Source: Deltaproteobacteria bacterium
GTDB taxonomy: Bacteria > Desulfobacterota > Binatia > DP-6
Reading direction: 5' to 3'
Assembly: GCA_005888095.1 (NCBI GenBank)
Contig: VBKF01000102.1
Coordinates: 1-64,000 of the forward strand
DNA length: 64,000 bases
Every line of letters starts with the position of its first letter. The first letter of the stretch is position 1. Of this stretch, positions 16,583 to 25,895 are shown in pieces. The position numbers were made by a program, and so were the translations under genes. Below the pieces are notes generated by a model that did not search any database, was not told the DNA's origin, and saw nothing but the letters and a program-made list of their open reading frames with translations.

Positions 16583-16954
16583 CTAGACGTCCAGCGTGCC
16601 GATGCTGGCTTCCCAGTTCCGGCCGTTGAAACGCGTCACCGCGAGCTGCTCGATGTCCACGCCGTCGAGACACCGGACGTTCACGTCGATCCGATCGGGA
16701 TGGGAACGCGGGACGTAGAAGCTCGCCACACCGCACGTCCGACAGAAATGATGCTGGGCGGTCATGGTGCCGAAGCGATACGTGGCGAGCGCGTCCGCGC
16801 CGGCGAGCAGACGGAAGCGCTCGCGCGGGACGATGTGATGCAGGTAGCCCTTGCGCCCGCAGATGGAGCAGTTGCAGTCGACCACCCGTACCAGGTCCGC
16901 GGTGACCTCGAAGCGCACTCGCCCGCAATGGCAGCCGCCGGTGAAGATCCGCAC
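16583..16954 (-). CDS. GFA/CENP-V family zinc protein
   Basis: 123 residues. The motif GGCHCGRVRFEV at the N-terminus, then DCNCSICGRKGYLHHIVP and HHFCRTCGVASFYVPRSHP, gives the CxC, CxxC and CxxC cysteine pairs of the glutathione-dependent formaldehyde-activating (GFA) family (PF04828). Members are small zinc proteins; only some act on S-hydroxymethylglutathione, so the precise substrate is open. The length matches the family. It lies 16 bases upstream of the small exported-protein gene in the same direction. Confidence 0.88.
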   Translation of the reverse strand: MRIFTGGCHCGRVRFEVTADLVRVVDCNCSICGRKGYLHHIVPRERFRLLAGADALATYRFGTMTAQHHFCRTCGVASFYVPRSHPDRIDVNVRCLDGVDIEQLAVTRFNGRNWEASIGTLDV

Positions 16955-17011
16955 GGCCGGATGCTAGACGACGGATTCCCGGCCCGTCAACGCAGTGATA
17001 GGCAGGAGCCG

Positions 17012-18331
17012 ATGGTGGACGGGAGAGCCGCGAGGGTCGTCGTCCTCGGTGCGGGCTTCGCCGGGTTGCGTGCCGTCCGACGCCTGGCCCGGGCCGGTGT
17101 CCGGGTGCTCTGGGTCGACGGCCGCAACTATCACTGCTTCTTGCCGCTCCTCTACCAGGTGGCGATCGCCGGCCTCGAGCCGCAGGAGATCGCCTATCCC
17201 GCGCGCAGCATCCTGCGCCGGCTGCCGAGCGCCGAGTTCCGTCTGGCGCGCGTCGTCGCCGGCGACCCGGCCGCCCGGACCCTCCTCACCGCCACCGGCG
17301 ACCGGCTCGCCTACGACTACCTGATCGTGGCCACGGGCGGCGTCGCCGAGTACTTCGGCATCCCGGGGGCGCGGGAGGCGGCCCTGCGGCTCTACGACCT
17401 CGAGGACGCGCGCCTCCTCCGCAACCACGTGCTGCGGGTGCTCGAGCAGGCCGAGGCGCTCGACGACCCGGCGGCGCGCGCCGCCCTCCTCACCTTCGTC
17501 ATCGTCGGCGGCGGCCCGACGGGCGTCGAGATGGCGGGCGCGCTCGCCGAGTTCCGGCGTCACGTCGTCCCGCGCGACTACCGAAATGTCGAACCCCACG
17601 CGGTCCGCATCGTGCTCCTCGAGGCCGGCCCCGAGCTCCTGTCGCCGTTCGTCCCCCACCTGCGCGCGCGGGCGCGCCGGGATCTCCTCGAGTGCGGTGT
17701 CGAGGTCCGCACCGGAGCCAAGGTCACGCGCATCACCGAGGAACGCGTCGAGCTCGCGAGCGGCGAGCCGATCGCCGCCCGCACCGCGATCTGGGCCGCC
17801 GGCATCCGCGCCGCCCCGGTCAGCGCCCATCTCGGCCTGCCGACGGGACGGAGCGGCCGCGTGCGCGTCGACCCGACGCTGCGCGTCCCGGGATACCCCC
17901 ACGTCTTCGCCGCGGGCGATGTCGCCGTCGTGGACGGCGCGGAGCGGCTCCCGCAGGTGGCCCAGGTGGCGATCCAGCAAGGCGAGCACGCCGCCGAGAA
18001 CGTGCTCCGCAGCCTGCGAGGCGAGCCGTGCCTGCCCTTCCGCTACCGGGACAAGGGCTCCCTGGCGACGATCGGCCGCAGCCGCGCCGTCGCCATGATC
18101 GGCCGCCTGCAGGTCGCCGGCCGGCTCGCCTGGCTGCTCTGGCTCGTGGTGCACCTCGTCATGCTGATCGGCTTCCGCAACCGCCTCGTCGTCCTGGTCA
18201 ACTGGGCATGGAGCTACCTGACCTACGACTTCGGGCTGCGCGCCATCGTCGGCGCCGAGCCCGAGCCTGCTGCCGCGCTCGCGGCCACGGCAGATGTGGC
18301 GGCTCAGCGCACGGCCATCGGCTCGAGCTAG
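17012..18331 (+). CDS. ndh: Type II NADH dehydrogenase (NDH-2)-like
   Basis: 439 residues from the ATG preceded by CAGGAGCC. The FAD site VVVLGAGFAGLRAVRRLA, ATGGVAEYFGIPG, a second dinucleotide site VIVGGGPTGVEMAGAL, and AAGDVA near residue 300 make this a pyridine-nucleotide disulfide-type flavoprotein. The C-terminal hydrophobic segment (LAWLLWLVVHLVMLIGF, then NWAWSYLTYD) is the membrane-anchoring tail of NDH-2 enzymes, which pass electrons from NADH to quinone without pumping protons. The gene stands alone, divergent from the GFA-family gene. Confidence 0.88.
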   Translation: MVDGRAARVVVLGAGFAGLRAVRRLARAGVRVLWVDGRNYHCFLPLLYQVAIAGLEPQEIAYPARSILRRLPSAEFRLARVVAGDPAARTLLTATGDRLAYDYLIVATGGVAEYFGIPGAREAALRLYDLEDARLLRNHVLRVLEQAEALDDPAARAALLTFVIVGGGPTGVEMAGALAEFRRHVVPRDYRNVEPHAVRIVLLEAGPELLSPFVPHLRARARRDLLECGVEVRTGAKVTRITEERVELASGEPIAARTAIWAAGIRAAPVSAHLGLPTGRSGRVRVDPTLRVPGYPHVFAAGDVAVVDGAERLPQVAQVAIQQGEHAAENVLRSLRGEPCLPFRYRDKGSLATIGRSRAVAMIGRLQVAGRLAWLLWLVVHLVMLIGFRNRLVVLVNWAWSYLTYDFGLRAIVGAEPEPAAALAATADVAAQRTAIGSS

Positions 18332-18381
18332 GAGCGCGGGCCCGGCCATCCCGGACCCGCGCGCCCGCACTCGTTCAGCAG

Positions 18382-18455
<74 letters not shown>

Positions 18456-18797
18456 GCAGATCCCGCGCTCGAGAGCGAGAGAGTGACTTACCTATCGGCG
18501 GCACCGTGGCCTGTCAACCACCGCTGTCGGGTGTGACGTAGAGCTCCGCAAGGCCAAGCGCACTGACCTGCGCACGAGCGTCGCGCGCACGCCTCTGCCC
18601 GCGCGCTCGCCGTAGGGTCGGAAGACCGCCGCCCTGTGCCAAAGGTGTCGCGGCGCTGGCACGCCGGACCGGCGGCACCCAGCAAAATCGCCAGCGGTTC
18701 GCGGCCCGACCGTCGGCCCGGAACCTGCAGGATGCCTCGCGGGCGCGCGCGGCGCGCCCGGAAGGACACACGAGGCAATCGCCATGCGGAGGTGCAG
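18456..18797. other. Intergenic region, no gene seen
   Basis: 342 bases between the initiator tRNA and the kinase operon. Both strands have only short overlapping frames without ribosome-binding sites or recognisable products. It should hold the promoters of the tRNA and the kinase operon; no clear -35/-10 pair was seen. Confidence 0.5.
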
Positions 18798-19943
18798 GTG
18801 AGCAGCCGGCGCCAGGTGAAGTCGAGCGGGCGAACGGTCCTGGTCGTCGATGACCAGGTGGAGACGCTCAGCTCCGTCCGCATGCTCCTCGAGCGCGAGG
18901 GCCACCGCGTGCTCACCGCCGAGGGCGGGCCGCAGGCGCTCGAGCTCCTCGCGCGCGAGCCCGTGCAGCTCCTCCTCGTCGACTACTTCATGCCGGTCAT
19001 GAACGGCGAGGAGCTCATCCGGGCCGTCCGCGAGCGCGAGCGCGACCGCCTCATCCAGATCGTCCTCCAGACCGGCTACGCCGGCGAGAAGCCGCCCCGC
19101 GAGATGCTCTCCCGGCTGGCCATCCAGGGCTACCACGACAAGACCGACGGGCCGGACCGCCTGCTCCTCTGGGTCGACGTCGCGTTCAAGGCCTACGATC
19201 AGCTGGCCCAGCTGCACATCGCGGAGCGGTTGAAGACGGAGCTCCTCGCCAACGTCTCGCACGAGTTTCGCACGCCGCTCAACATCATCGTCGGCTACAT
19301 CGATCTGCTGCGCGAGGGGACGTTCGGCGCCTGCCCCGCCGACGCGCGGGCCGTGTTCGAAAAGGTGCTCGCCAACGCCGCCTACCTCCTCGACCTGGTC
19401 GAGGAATTCCTCGACCTCTCCAAGCTCGAGGCGGGCGCGATGCACGTCAAGCCCGAACGCATGGCGCTCACGCCGTTCCTGCGCGAGCTGGCGGAGTCGT
19501 TCGCGCTGATCGTCAACCAGCCGGTCGCCTTTCTGTGCGACGTTCCCGAAGACCTGCCGGTCGTGATCGCCGAGGCCGCCAAGCTGCGCGTGGTCATCCA
19601 CAACCTGCTCAGCAACGCCGCCAAGTTCACCCGCGAGGGACGCATCCAGCTCACAGCGGCTTCCCTCCCCGACGGCCGCGCCGCCATCCGCGTGACCGAC
19701 ACCGGCCCGGGCATCCCGCCCGACCAGCACGAGGCGATCTTCGAGATCTTCCACCAGCTCCGGCCGCACGACGGCGAGACGAAGGGCATCGGCCTCGGGC
19801 TGGCGCTCGCACGGCGCTTCACCCGCATGATGGGCGGGGACATCGCCGTCGAGAGCGCGCCCGGCACGGGCTCCACGTTCACCGTGCTCCTGCCGGTCGA
19901 CTGCCCGCGCGCGGGGGTGGCCCGGGACGAGGCCGCGGCCTGA
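18798..19943 (+). CDS. Receiver-histidine kinase hybrid (receiver N-terminal)
   Basis: 381 residues from a GTG behind GGAGG. Residues 12-130 form a receiver domain with D18/D19, phospho-acceptor D62 (LLLVDYFMPVMNG) and a Lys near 125. A histidine kinase follows: the H box ELLANVSHEFRTPLN, N box NLLSNAAKF, and G boxes DTGPGIP and GIGLGLALARRF. No transmembrane segment, so the protein is cytosolic. The receiver precedes the kinase, suggesting the kinase is controlled by phosphorylation from another kinase. The next gene, starting 5 bases downstream, is a membrane kinase and a natural partner. Confidence 0.88.
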   Translation: MSSRRQVKSSGRTVLVVDDQVETLSSVRMLLEREGHRVLTAEGGPQALELLAREPVQLLLVDYFMPVMNGEELIRAVRERERDRLIQIVLQTGYAGEKPPREMLSRLAIQGYHDKTDGPDRLLLWVDVAFKAYDQLAQLHIAERLKTELLANVSHEFRTPLNIIVGYIDLLREGTFGACPADARAVFEKVLANAAYLLDLVEEFLDLSKLEAGAMHVKPERMALTPFLRELAESFALIVNQPVAFLCDVPEDLPVVIAEAAKLRVVIHNLLSNAAKFTREGRIQLTAASLPDGRAAIRVTDTGPGIPPDQHEAIFEIFHQLRPHDGETKGIGLGLALARRFTRMMGGDIAVESAPGTGSTFTVLLPVDCPRAGVARDEAAA

Positions 19944-19948
19944 CGGTC

Positions 19949-22549
19949 GTGGGCGCGTCCTACACCCAGCGCGCCAGGCTCGCGGCCGCGCTCATCCTCT
20001 CGGCCGTCGTCGGCCTCGGCGTCGTCTCGGCGCGTGCCGGCATCGCGTGGGTGAACCGGCCCTTTCCCGGCTTCTTTCTCCTCCGCAACCGTGTCGTCGC
20101 CTCGGTCAGCCTGCCGAGCTGGCCCGTGTCGGCCTTCTCGGAGGTCTTCCAGGCCGCGGTGGTGGCGGTGGACGGCGTGCCCGCGGCGCGGGCCGAGGAC
20201 GTCTACCGGGCCGTGCGCCAACGGCCCGCCGGGACGGTCTTGGAGTACACCTTCGAGCGCCACGGCGCGCGCTTCGTCCGCCGCATCGCCTCGCGCCTCT
20301 TCACGTGGCGCGACGCGCTCCTCATCTTCGGCGTGTACCTGTTCGACGGGCTCGTGTTCGCGGCCATCGGCGTCGGCGTGTGGGCGCTCAGCCCCCGGCG
20401 CGCGACCACCTGGGCGCTGAACGGGCTCGGGCTCTGCGTGGGGGTCTACGCGCTCACGGCGATGGATCTCTACGGCCCGCACGTGCTCTTCCGCGTGCAC
20501 GCGCTGGCCGAGTCGTTCCTGCCGGCGGTCTTCCTCCACCTGGCGCTCCTCTTTCCCGTTCGCCGCATGCGCCTGCGGCGCGCGATCGCGGCGAGCTACG
20601 TCCCGTTCGGGCTCCTGGCCGTCGTCTATCAGGCATGGCTCGACCAGCCCGGGCGCTATCCGGCCGTGCACGAGCTCGCGACGCTCTGCCTCACCGGCAC
20701 GGGGCTCTGCCTCCTCGCCGGCGTGGTCGTGGGCTACGTGCGAGCTCCGTCCGAGCTCGTCCGCCACCGCGTGCGCATCGTGGCGCTCGGCATCATCGCC
20801 GGCTTCCTGCCGCCCGCCGCGGTGCTCGGCTACTCGGCGCTCACCGAGGGCCAGGTACCGGTCAACGTGGTCGGCTACACGGTCTTTCTCTTCCCGCTCT
20901 CGATCGCCTACGCGGTCCGCAAGCGCGACCTCTTCGCGATCGACGCGCTCGTCCAGCGCGGCCTCTACTACACGATCCTGAGCGGCCTCGTGACGGTCGT
21001 CTACCTGCTGCTCGCGGCGCTCGGGACGCACGTCTTCCGCCTCTCCGGCCTCGGCAGCTCGCCCGTCTTCTCGCTCACCTTCACGCTGGCGGCGCTCTTC
21101 TTCCTGCCCGCGTTCCGGGACCGGCTGCAGCGGGTCGTCGACCTCGTCTTCGGCCGCAAGACCTACGACGCCGAAGAGGTGCTCGCCGCGGCCAGCACCG
21201 CCCTCGGCTCGACGTTCGACCTGAACGCGATCCTCGCCGTGACCCTCCGCTTTCCCGTCTCGGTCCTCCGCCTCGAGCACGCGGCCGTCTTCCTGCGCGC
21301 GGCGAACGGCTTCGAAGAGGCGATGCGCGAGCCGGCCGAGCGACCCGGCGCGCCCGTGCGGCTCGCCGAGGACGCTCCGCTGGCGCGTCTTCTGGCGGCG
21401 CTGCCTCAGATTCTCGTGCGCGAGGCGCTGCCCCCGCAGGCGATCGCCGACCGCACGGCGACGCTCGTCTCGCTCGAGACGCTCGGCGCCGAGCTGATCG
21501 TGCCGCTCGCCTGCCAGGGCGTGCTGAGCGGCTTCATCGTCTGCGGGCCGAAGCGCGCCGGGACGTCGTTCGCCGCGGGGGATGCGTCCTTCCTCCGCAC
21601 CTTCGCCAACCAGGCGGCCCTCTCGCTCCAGAACGCCCGCACGTTCCACGATCTCTGGCTCCTCAACAGCGACCTCGAGCGGCGGGTGAACGAGCGCACG
21701 CATCAGCTCGCCGCGTCGCTGGCTCAGCTCGAGTCGGCCTACCGGACGCTGCAGGCGAGCCAGGAGCAGCTCGTCTCGGCCGAGAAGATGGCCGCCTTCG
21801 GCCGCCTCGCGGCCGGCATCGCCCACGAGGTCAATACGCCCCTCGGTGCGGCCGTGAACGGGCTCAAGGTCGCGCGGGATCTGGTGGCCGAGTGCGAGGC
21901 CGTCGCGCTCGACGACACCGCCCCGGCGACGGAGCGCCGGGCCGTGCTCGGCGAGCTCGCGGGCGTGGTGGCGAACGTCGAGGACTGGACACGCAAGGCG
22001 ATCTCCTACATCCGCAGCATCAAGGCTCACAGCCGGAGCGCCGGCGGCGCCGCCGCGCCGATCGATCTCCCCCGGCTGCTCGAGCGTGACCTCCAGCCGC
22101 TGCTCATGCACCGCCTGCGTCTCGCCGGCGGACAGCTCGAGTTCCGTCTCGCGCCCGACCTGCCCGACCTCTACGGCGACGCGAGCCGGCTCGGCCAGGT
22201 GCTCGCGAACCTCATCACCAACGCGATCGACGCCTGCGAGGGCCTGCCCCTCGCGCGCCAGGGGATCGTCGTCGAGGCCTCCGCGCCCGAGGGCCGCGAG
22301 GTCCTGCTCAACATCCACGACCTCGGCACGGGCATCATCCCGGCCGCCCGGGAGCGCATCTTCGACGAGTTCTTCACGACGAAGCCCCCCGGCAAGGGCA
22401 CGGGGCTCGGGCTCTCCATCGCGCGCGACATCATCACCGGCGAGTTCGGCGGCACGCTCGCCTGCATGGCGTCGGGACCCGAGGGAACGACGTTCACCAT
22501 GCGCCTCCCGCTCCGCGCACCGGAGCCGGCGGCGCGCAGCGCGGCGTGA
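19949..22549 (+). CDS. Membrane sensor histidine kinase with PDZ-like and GAF domains
   Basis: About 866 residues from a GTG 5 bases after the previous stop. In order: an N-terminal membrane segment, a PDZ-like segment (VVAVDGVPAARAEDVYRAVRQ, about residues 60-110), around seven hydrophobic helices (about 115-380), a GAF-like region (about 420-570), a coiled coil (NSDLERRVNERTHQLAASLAQ), the H box FGRLAAGIAHEVNTPLG, N box NLITNAIDA, and G box GKGTGLGLSIARDI. The PDZ/multi-TM layout implies sensing in or near the membrane. Operon with the receiver-kinase upstream and lnt downstream. Confidence 0.85.
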   Translation: MGASYTQRARLAAALILSAVVGLGVVSARAGIAWVNRPFPGFFLLRNRVVASVSLPSWPVSAFSEVFQAAVVAVDGVPAARAEDVYRAVRQRPAGTVLEYTFERHGARFVRRIASRLFTWRDALLIFGVYLFDGLVFAAIGVGVWALSPRRATTWALNGLGLCVGVYALTAMDLYGPHVLFRVHALAESFLPAVFLHLALLFPVRRMRLRRAIAASYVPFGLLAVVYQAWLDQPGRYPAVHELATLCLTGTGLCLLAGVVVGYVRAPSELVRHRVRIVALGIIAGFLPPAAVLGYSALTEGQVPVNVVGYTVFLFPLSIAYAVRKRDLFAIDALVQRGLYYTILSGLVTVVYLLLAALGTHVFRLSGLGSSPVFSLTFTLAALFFLPAFRDRLQRVVDLVFGRKTYDAEEVLAAASTALGSTFDLNAILAVTLRFPVSVLRLEHAAVFLRAANGFEEAMREPAERPGAPVRLAEDAPLARLLAALPQILVREALPPQAIADRTATLVSLETLGAELIVPLACQGVLSGFIVCGPKRAGTSFAAGDASFLRTFANQAALSLQNARTFHDLWLLNSDLERRVNERTHQLAASLAQLESAYRTLQASQEQLVSAEKMAAFGRLAAGIAHEVNTPLGAAVNGLKVARDLVAECEAVALDDTAPATERRAVLGELAGVVANVEDWTRKAISYIRSIKAHSRSAGGAAAPIDLPRLLERDLQPLLMHRLRLAGGQLEFRLAPDLPDLYGDASRLGQVLANLITNAIDACEGLPLARQGIVVEASAPEGREVLLNIHDLGTGIIPAARERIFDEFFTTKPPGKGTGLGLSIARDIITGEFGGTLACMASGPEGTTFTMRLPLRAPEPAARSAA

Positions 22550-22556
22550 GGGACCC

Positions 22557-24161
22557 ATGGCACGAATGACATCATCCGCGCGCCTGCGGGCGCTCGCCGT
22601 GGTTGCGGGGGCCGGGGCTTACGCGCTCGCGCTCCCCCCCTTCGACCACGCCGCGCTCGCATGGCTGACGCTCGTTCCGCTGCTGCTCGTCGTGCGCACC
22701 GCTTCGCCGCGGCACGCCTTTGCGTGGGGAGCGCTCTACGGCTTCGCCGCGGCCTGGACGGCGACGTGGTGGCTCGCCCAGGCCGTGGCGCGCTACTTCG
22801 CGGCCGGCATCCTGCCGGCAGCGCTCGCGATGTCGGCCGCGTACGGCGTCGCCGTGGCCGCGACCTTCGGCCTCTTCGCCGCGGGAGCAGCGCTCGTGGT
22901 CGCTCGCCGCGGCACGCTATCGAGGCGCCTGGTCACCGTCCCGGCCCTGTGGACGGCGGTCGAGGTCCTGCGCGCCCGCGTGCTCGGCCAGCCCTGGGCG
23001 CTGCTCGGCTACACCCAGCACGCGCAGATCGGGCTCATCCAGGTCGCCGCCGTGACCGGCGTCTATGGCGTCTCCTTCCTGGTCGCGCTCGGCAACGCCG
23101 CGATCGTCGAGGCGCTGGTCGCCCTCCGCGAGGGCCGCGGCCGCCGCGAGGCGGGCGCCGCACTCGCCGTCCCGGCGGCGGTGATCGGGGGCGTCTGGCT
23201 CATCGGCATGGCGCGCGCGCTCGCCGGTCCCGCGGGTGGCTTCGCCGCGCAACCCGTCGCCGTGGTGCAGACGGGCGTTCCGCCGGCGTTCCACTGGACG
23301 CGCGCCTACGCGGAGCAGCAGCTCATGGCGCACGTCCGCGCCACCGAGGCGTTGCCAATCGAACGCGGGCCGGCCCTGATCATCTGGCCGGAGAATGCGC
23401 TCACGCTCTACCTCGAGAACGAGCCCCTCGTCGCGCGGCAGCTCGCCCGGCTCGCCACCCGGCACCGGGCCGACCTGCTCTTCGGCCGACCGCGCTACGC
23501 GGACGGCCACACGTTCAACAGCGCGACCCTCCTGCGCGCCAGCGGCGAGAGCGGCGGCCACTACGACAAGCAACGCCTCGTGCTCTTCGCCGAGGCCGGA
23601 CCGCTCGCCGCTCCCCCACCCGAGGCGGCGAACGAGAGCCCGCGCGATTTCACCGCCGGCACGGCCCCGGGAGTCCTCCAGAGCTTCGTCCCCCTCGGCG
23701 TCTCGATCTGCCACGAGATCCTCTACCCGGACCTGATCGGCCGCGCCGTCGCCGCCGGGGCGTCGCTCCTGGTGAACATCTCCAACGACGGCTGGCTCGA
23801 CGGCGGCTATGGCGCGGCGAGCCGGCAGCACTTCGCCATGGCCGTCTTCCGAGCCGTCGAGACACGCCGCTATCTCGTTCGCGCCGCCACCACCGGCGTC
23901 TCGGGCATCGTCGACCCGTTCGGCCGGGTGGTCGAAACGGTCGCGCCGGGAGCCGTGGGCGCCGTCACCGGCGTGGTGGCCGCCCGCGGCGAGCTCACCC
24001 CCTACGTCCGCTTCGGGGACGCTTTCGCACTCCTGTGCATCCTCCACATCGCCGCCCTGATCGCCACCACCCTGACGTCCGCCCGCACGCCCCGCGCGCC
24101 CGAGGCCGTGCCGACGTTCCCGCAGGACACCGCCGTCGATACGAAGCGGCACGCCGCGTAG
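22557..24161 (+). CDS. lnt: Apolipoprotein N-acyltransferase
   Basis: 534 residues, ATG 7 bases after the kinase stop, behind GAGGGA. The N-terminal half is a multi-spanning membrane domain; the C-terminal half is a nitrilase fold with catalytic Glu279 (IIWPENAL), Lys338 (HYDKQRLVLFAE) and Cys385 (VSICHEILYPD). SNDGWLDGGYGAASRQH and YLVRAATTG are characteristic of Lnt. It adds the third acyl chain to lipoproteins in the inner membrane, supporting a diderm envelope. Cotranscription with two sensor kinases suggests regulation linked to envelope state, an inference. Confidence 0.93.
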   Translation: MARMTSSARLRALAVVAGAGAYALALPPFDHAALAWLTLVPLLLVVRTASPRHAFAWGALYGFAAAWTATWWLAQAVARYFAAGILPAALAMSAAYGVAVAATFGLFAAGAALVVARRGTLSRRLVTVPALWTAVEVLRARVLGQPWALLGYTQHAQIGLIQVAAVTGVYGVSFLVALGNAAIVEALVALREGRGRREAGAALAVPAAVIGGVWLIGMARALAGPAGGFAAQPVAVVQTGVPPAFHWTRAYAEQQLMAHVRATEALPIERGPALIIWPENALTLYLENEPLVARQLARLATRHRADLLFGRPRYADGHTFNSATLLRASGESGGHYDKQRLVLFAEAGPLAAPPPEAANESPRDFTAGTAPGVLQSFVPLGVSICHEILYPDLIGRAVAAGASLLVNISNDGWLDGGYGAASRQHFAMAVFRAVETRRYLVRAATTGVSGIVDPFGRVVETVAPGAVGAVTGVVAARGELTPYVRFGDAFALLCILHIAALIATTLTSARTPRAPEAVPTFPQDTAVDTKRHAA

Positions 24162-24191
24162 GCGGCTGTTGAGCGCCCGGAGGGCGTCACA

Positions 24192-24806
24192 TCACGCGCG
24201 CCGCCTTCTCAGAAAATGGCGCAGGATGACGATGCGGTCGTTGCCCCAGAACATCTGCTGACCCACGAAGAAGGTCGGGACCCCGAACGCTCCACGTCGG
24301 CACGCCTCTTCCGCAGACGAGGCCGCGAGCCTCGCCGTCTCCGGATCGGCAAGCGCGGAGACGAACGCGCTTCCCGGGAGTCCCACCTCCTCGGCTATTC
24401 GCACGCAGACCGCTTCGTCAACGGGCCAGACATCGGAGCCGTAGACCGCAGCACAGAGCCGCCAGCCGTACGCCGCCGCGAGGCCCAGGCGCCTCGATGC
24501 CGTCGCGGCGCGGACGAGAAGCTTGAAATCGAAGTCGTGGGTCGGGGGCTCGCGAAACGGAATTCCGTAGTAGTCCGCCCAGCACTCTGCGTCGTAGCGG
24601 CGGTACGCCCAATCGTATTGTCCAGAAACCGGCTCCCCGGCGAAGGGATCGCGACCCCGGAGCCCTCGGATCTCGGTCCCGTTCACCGGCCGCCAATCGA
24701 CACGGCATCCGGTGTCCGCCTCGAGGGCCGGCATCTGGCTCGCCGCGAGATACGAGTAGCGGCTGCCGGGAGAGAAGAAGAAGTCGACGGTCACTCGATC
24801 TTCCAT
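24192..24806 (-). CDS. DsbA-like / HCCA isomerase family protein
   Basis: 204 residues. The N-terminal VTVDFFFSPGSRYSYLAASQ resembles 2-hydroxychromene-2-carboxylate isomerases, where a Ser replaces the DsbA cysteine pair and binds glutathione. There is no CxxC motif. FGVPTFFVGQQMFWGNDRI near the C-terminus contains the conserved cis-Pro strand of the thioredoxin-like fold. Length fits (about 200). It is likely a kappa-class GST-like isomerase or reductase for aromatic degradation intermediates; substrate unknown. Convergent with lnt, divergent from the LLM gene. Confidence 0.8.
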   Translation of the reverse strand: MEDRVTVDFFFSPGSRYSYLAASQMPALEADTGCRVDWRPVNGTEIRGLRGRDPFAGEPVSGQYDWAYRRYDAECWADYYGIPFREPPTHDFDFKLLVRAATASRRLGLAAAYGWRLCAAVYGSDVWPVDEAVCVRIAEEVGLPGSAFVSALADPETARLAASSAEEACRRGAFGVPTFFVGQQMFWGNDRIVILRHFLRRRRA

Positions 24807-24929
24807 CACGTACGTCAGACCGTGCCGGGAGGCAACTCGGACAGCGTGCGGTGCGGCCGGCCTCGCAACGCGGTTGGACGCGACAACCCCTTGCCGGGGA
24901 GGCGCCGTTCGGGGCAGGATCGGCGCACC

Positions 24930-25838
24930 ATGAAGCTCGGCCTCTTCCTCCCGCTCGCCGGGGACGCGACGCGGCTCCGCGAGATGATCACCGTGGCCGC
25001 AACCGTGGGCGAGAGTGCCGGGTTCCACTCGCTCTGGTTCGCCGAGCACGTCGCGCTCTTCGACGCCCCGGGCTCGCGCTACCCCTACGCCGCCGACGGC
25101 AGCTTCCCGCTCACCGGCGAGGTCGGGATCGTCGAGCCGTTCGTCGCCATCGCCTTCGCGGCGGCGCTCACCACGCGCATCCGGCTCGGCACCGGCATCT
25201 GCCTCGTCCCGCAGCGCCCGCCGCTCTACACGGCAAAGCAGGTCGCGGACGCGGACGTGCTCTCGGGCGGGCGGCTCGACTTCGGCGTGGGCATCGGGTG
25301 GCTGCGCGAGGAATTCGAGGCGCTCGGCGTGCCCTTCGCGGGTCGCGCCGCGCGCTGCCGCGAGTACCTGGCGGCGATGCGCTCGCTGTGGACCGACCCG
25401 GTATCGCGCTACGAGGGCCGCCTGCTCCGCATCCCGCCGCTGCGCATGTTCCCGAAGCCGATCCAGAAGCCCCACCCGCCCATCATCTTCGGCGGCGAGA
25501 GCGACGCCGCCCTCCGCCGGGTCGCGGACCTCGGCCAGGGCTGGTACGGCTTCAGCCTGCTCCCCGACGAGGCGGCCCCACGCATCGCGGTGCTCGACGG
25601 GATGCTCGCCGAGCGCGGGCGGGCGCCGGCGTCGGTCGAGGTGAGCGTCTCGCCCTACTTCAAGCCCGCGCGCGACGCTGCCGCGCTGCGCGCCTACGCC
25701 GAGGCCGGCGTCGACCAGGTCATCTACCTGGTCGGGCTGCGCGGCCCGGACACGGTTGCGGCCGAGATCGAGGCTCTCGCGACCGAGCTCATACCAACGT
25801 CCGACCGGCTCGGTCTCCCGGCGCGGCGAAGGGCGTAA
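24930..25838 (+). CDS. LLM-class F420-dependent oxidoreductase
   Basis: 302 residues, MKLGLFLPLAG start. Landmarks of the luciferase-like monooxygenase fold are visible: FHSLWFAEHVALF, TRIRLGTGICLVPQRPPLYTAKQ, VLSGGRLDFGVGIGWLREEFEALG, and PIIFGGESDAALRR. This arrangement matches TIGR03619-type probable F420-dependent oxidoreductases. The window thus holds two likely F420 enzymes (with 14316-14855), which implies the host makes F420. Substrate cannot be inferred. The gene stands alone between the divergent isomerase and murJ. Confidence 0.87.
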   Translation: MKLGLFLPLAGDATRLREMITVAATVGESAGFHSLWFAEHVALFDAPGSRYPYAADGSFPLTGEVGIVEPFVAIAFAAALTTRIRLGTGICLVPQRPPLYTAKQVADADVLSGGRLDFGVGIGWLREEFEALGVPFAGRAARCREYLAAMRSLWTDPVSRYEGRLLRIPPLRMFPKPIQKPHPPIIFGGESDAALRRVADLGQGWYGFSLLPDEAAPRIAVLDGMLAERGRAPASVEVSVSPYFKPARDAAALRAYAEAGVDQVIYLVGLRGPDTVAAEIEALATELIPTSDRLGLPARRRA

Positions 25839-25895
25839 TCGCGCACCCCGCCCGCCATTTGCGCGACGGCCCCGCTTCGCGTACCCCGGGGCGCC

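Noticed and set aside
19382-22558. A 1058-residue open frame on the minus strand
   Set aside because: It is antisense to two histidine kinases with clear motifs; its product is Arg/Glu-rich repeats typical of antisense frames in 70% GC DNA.
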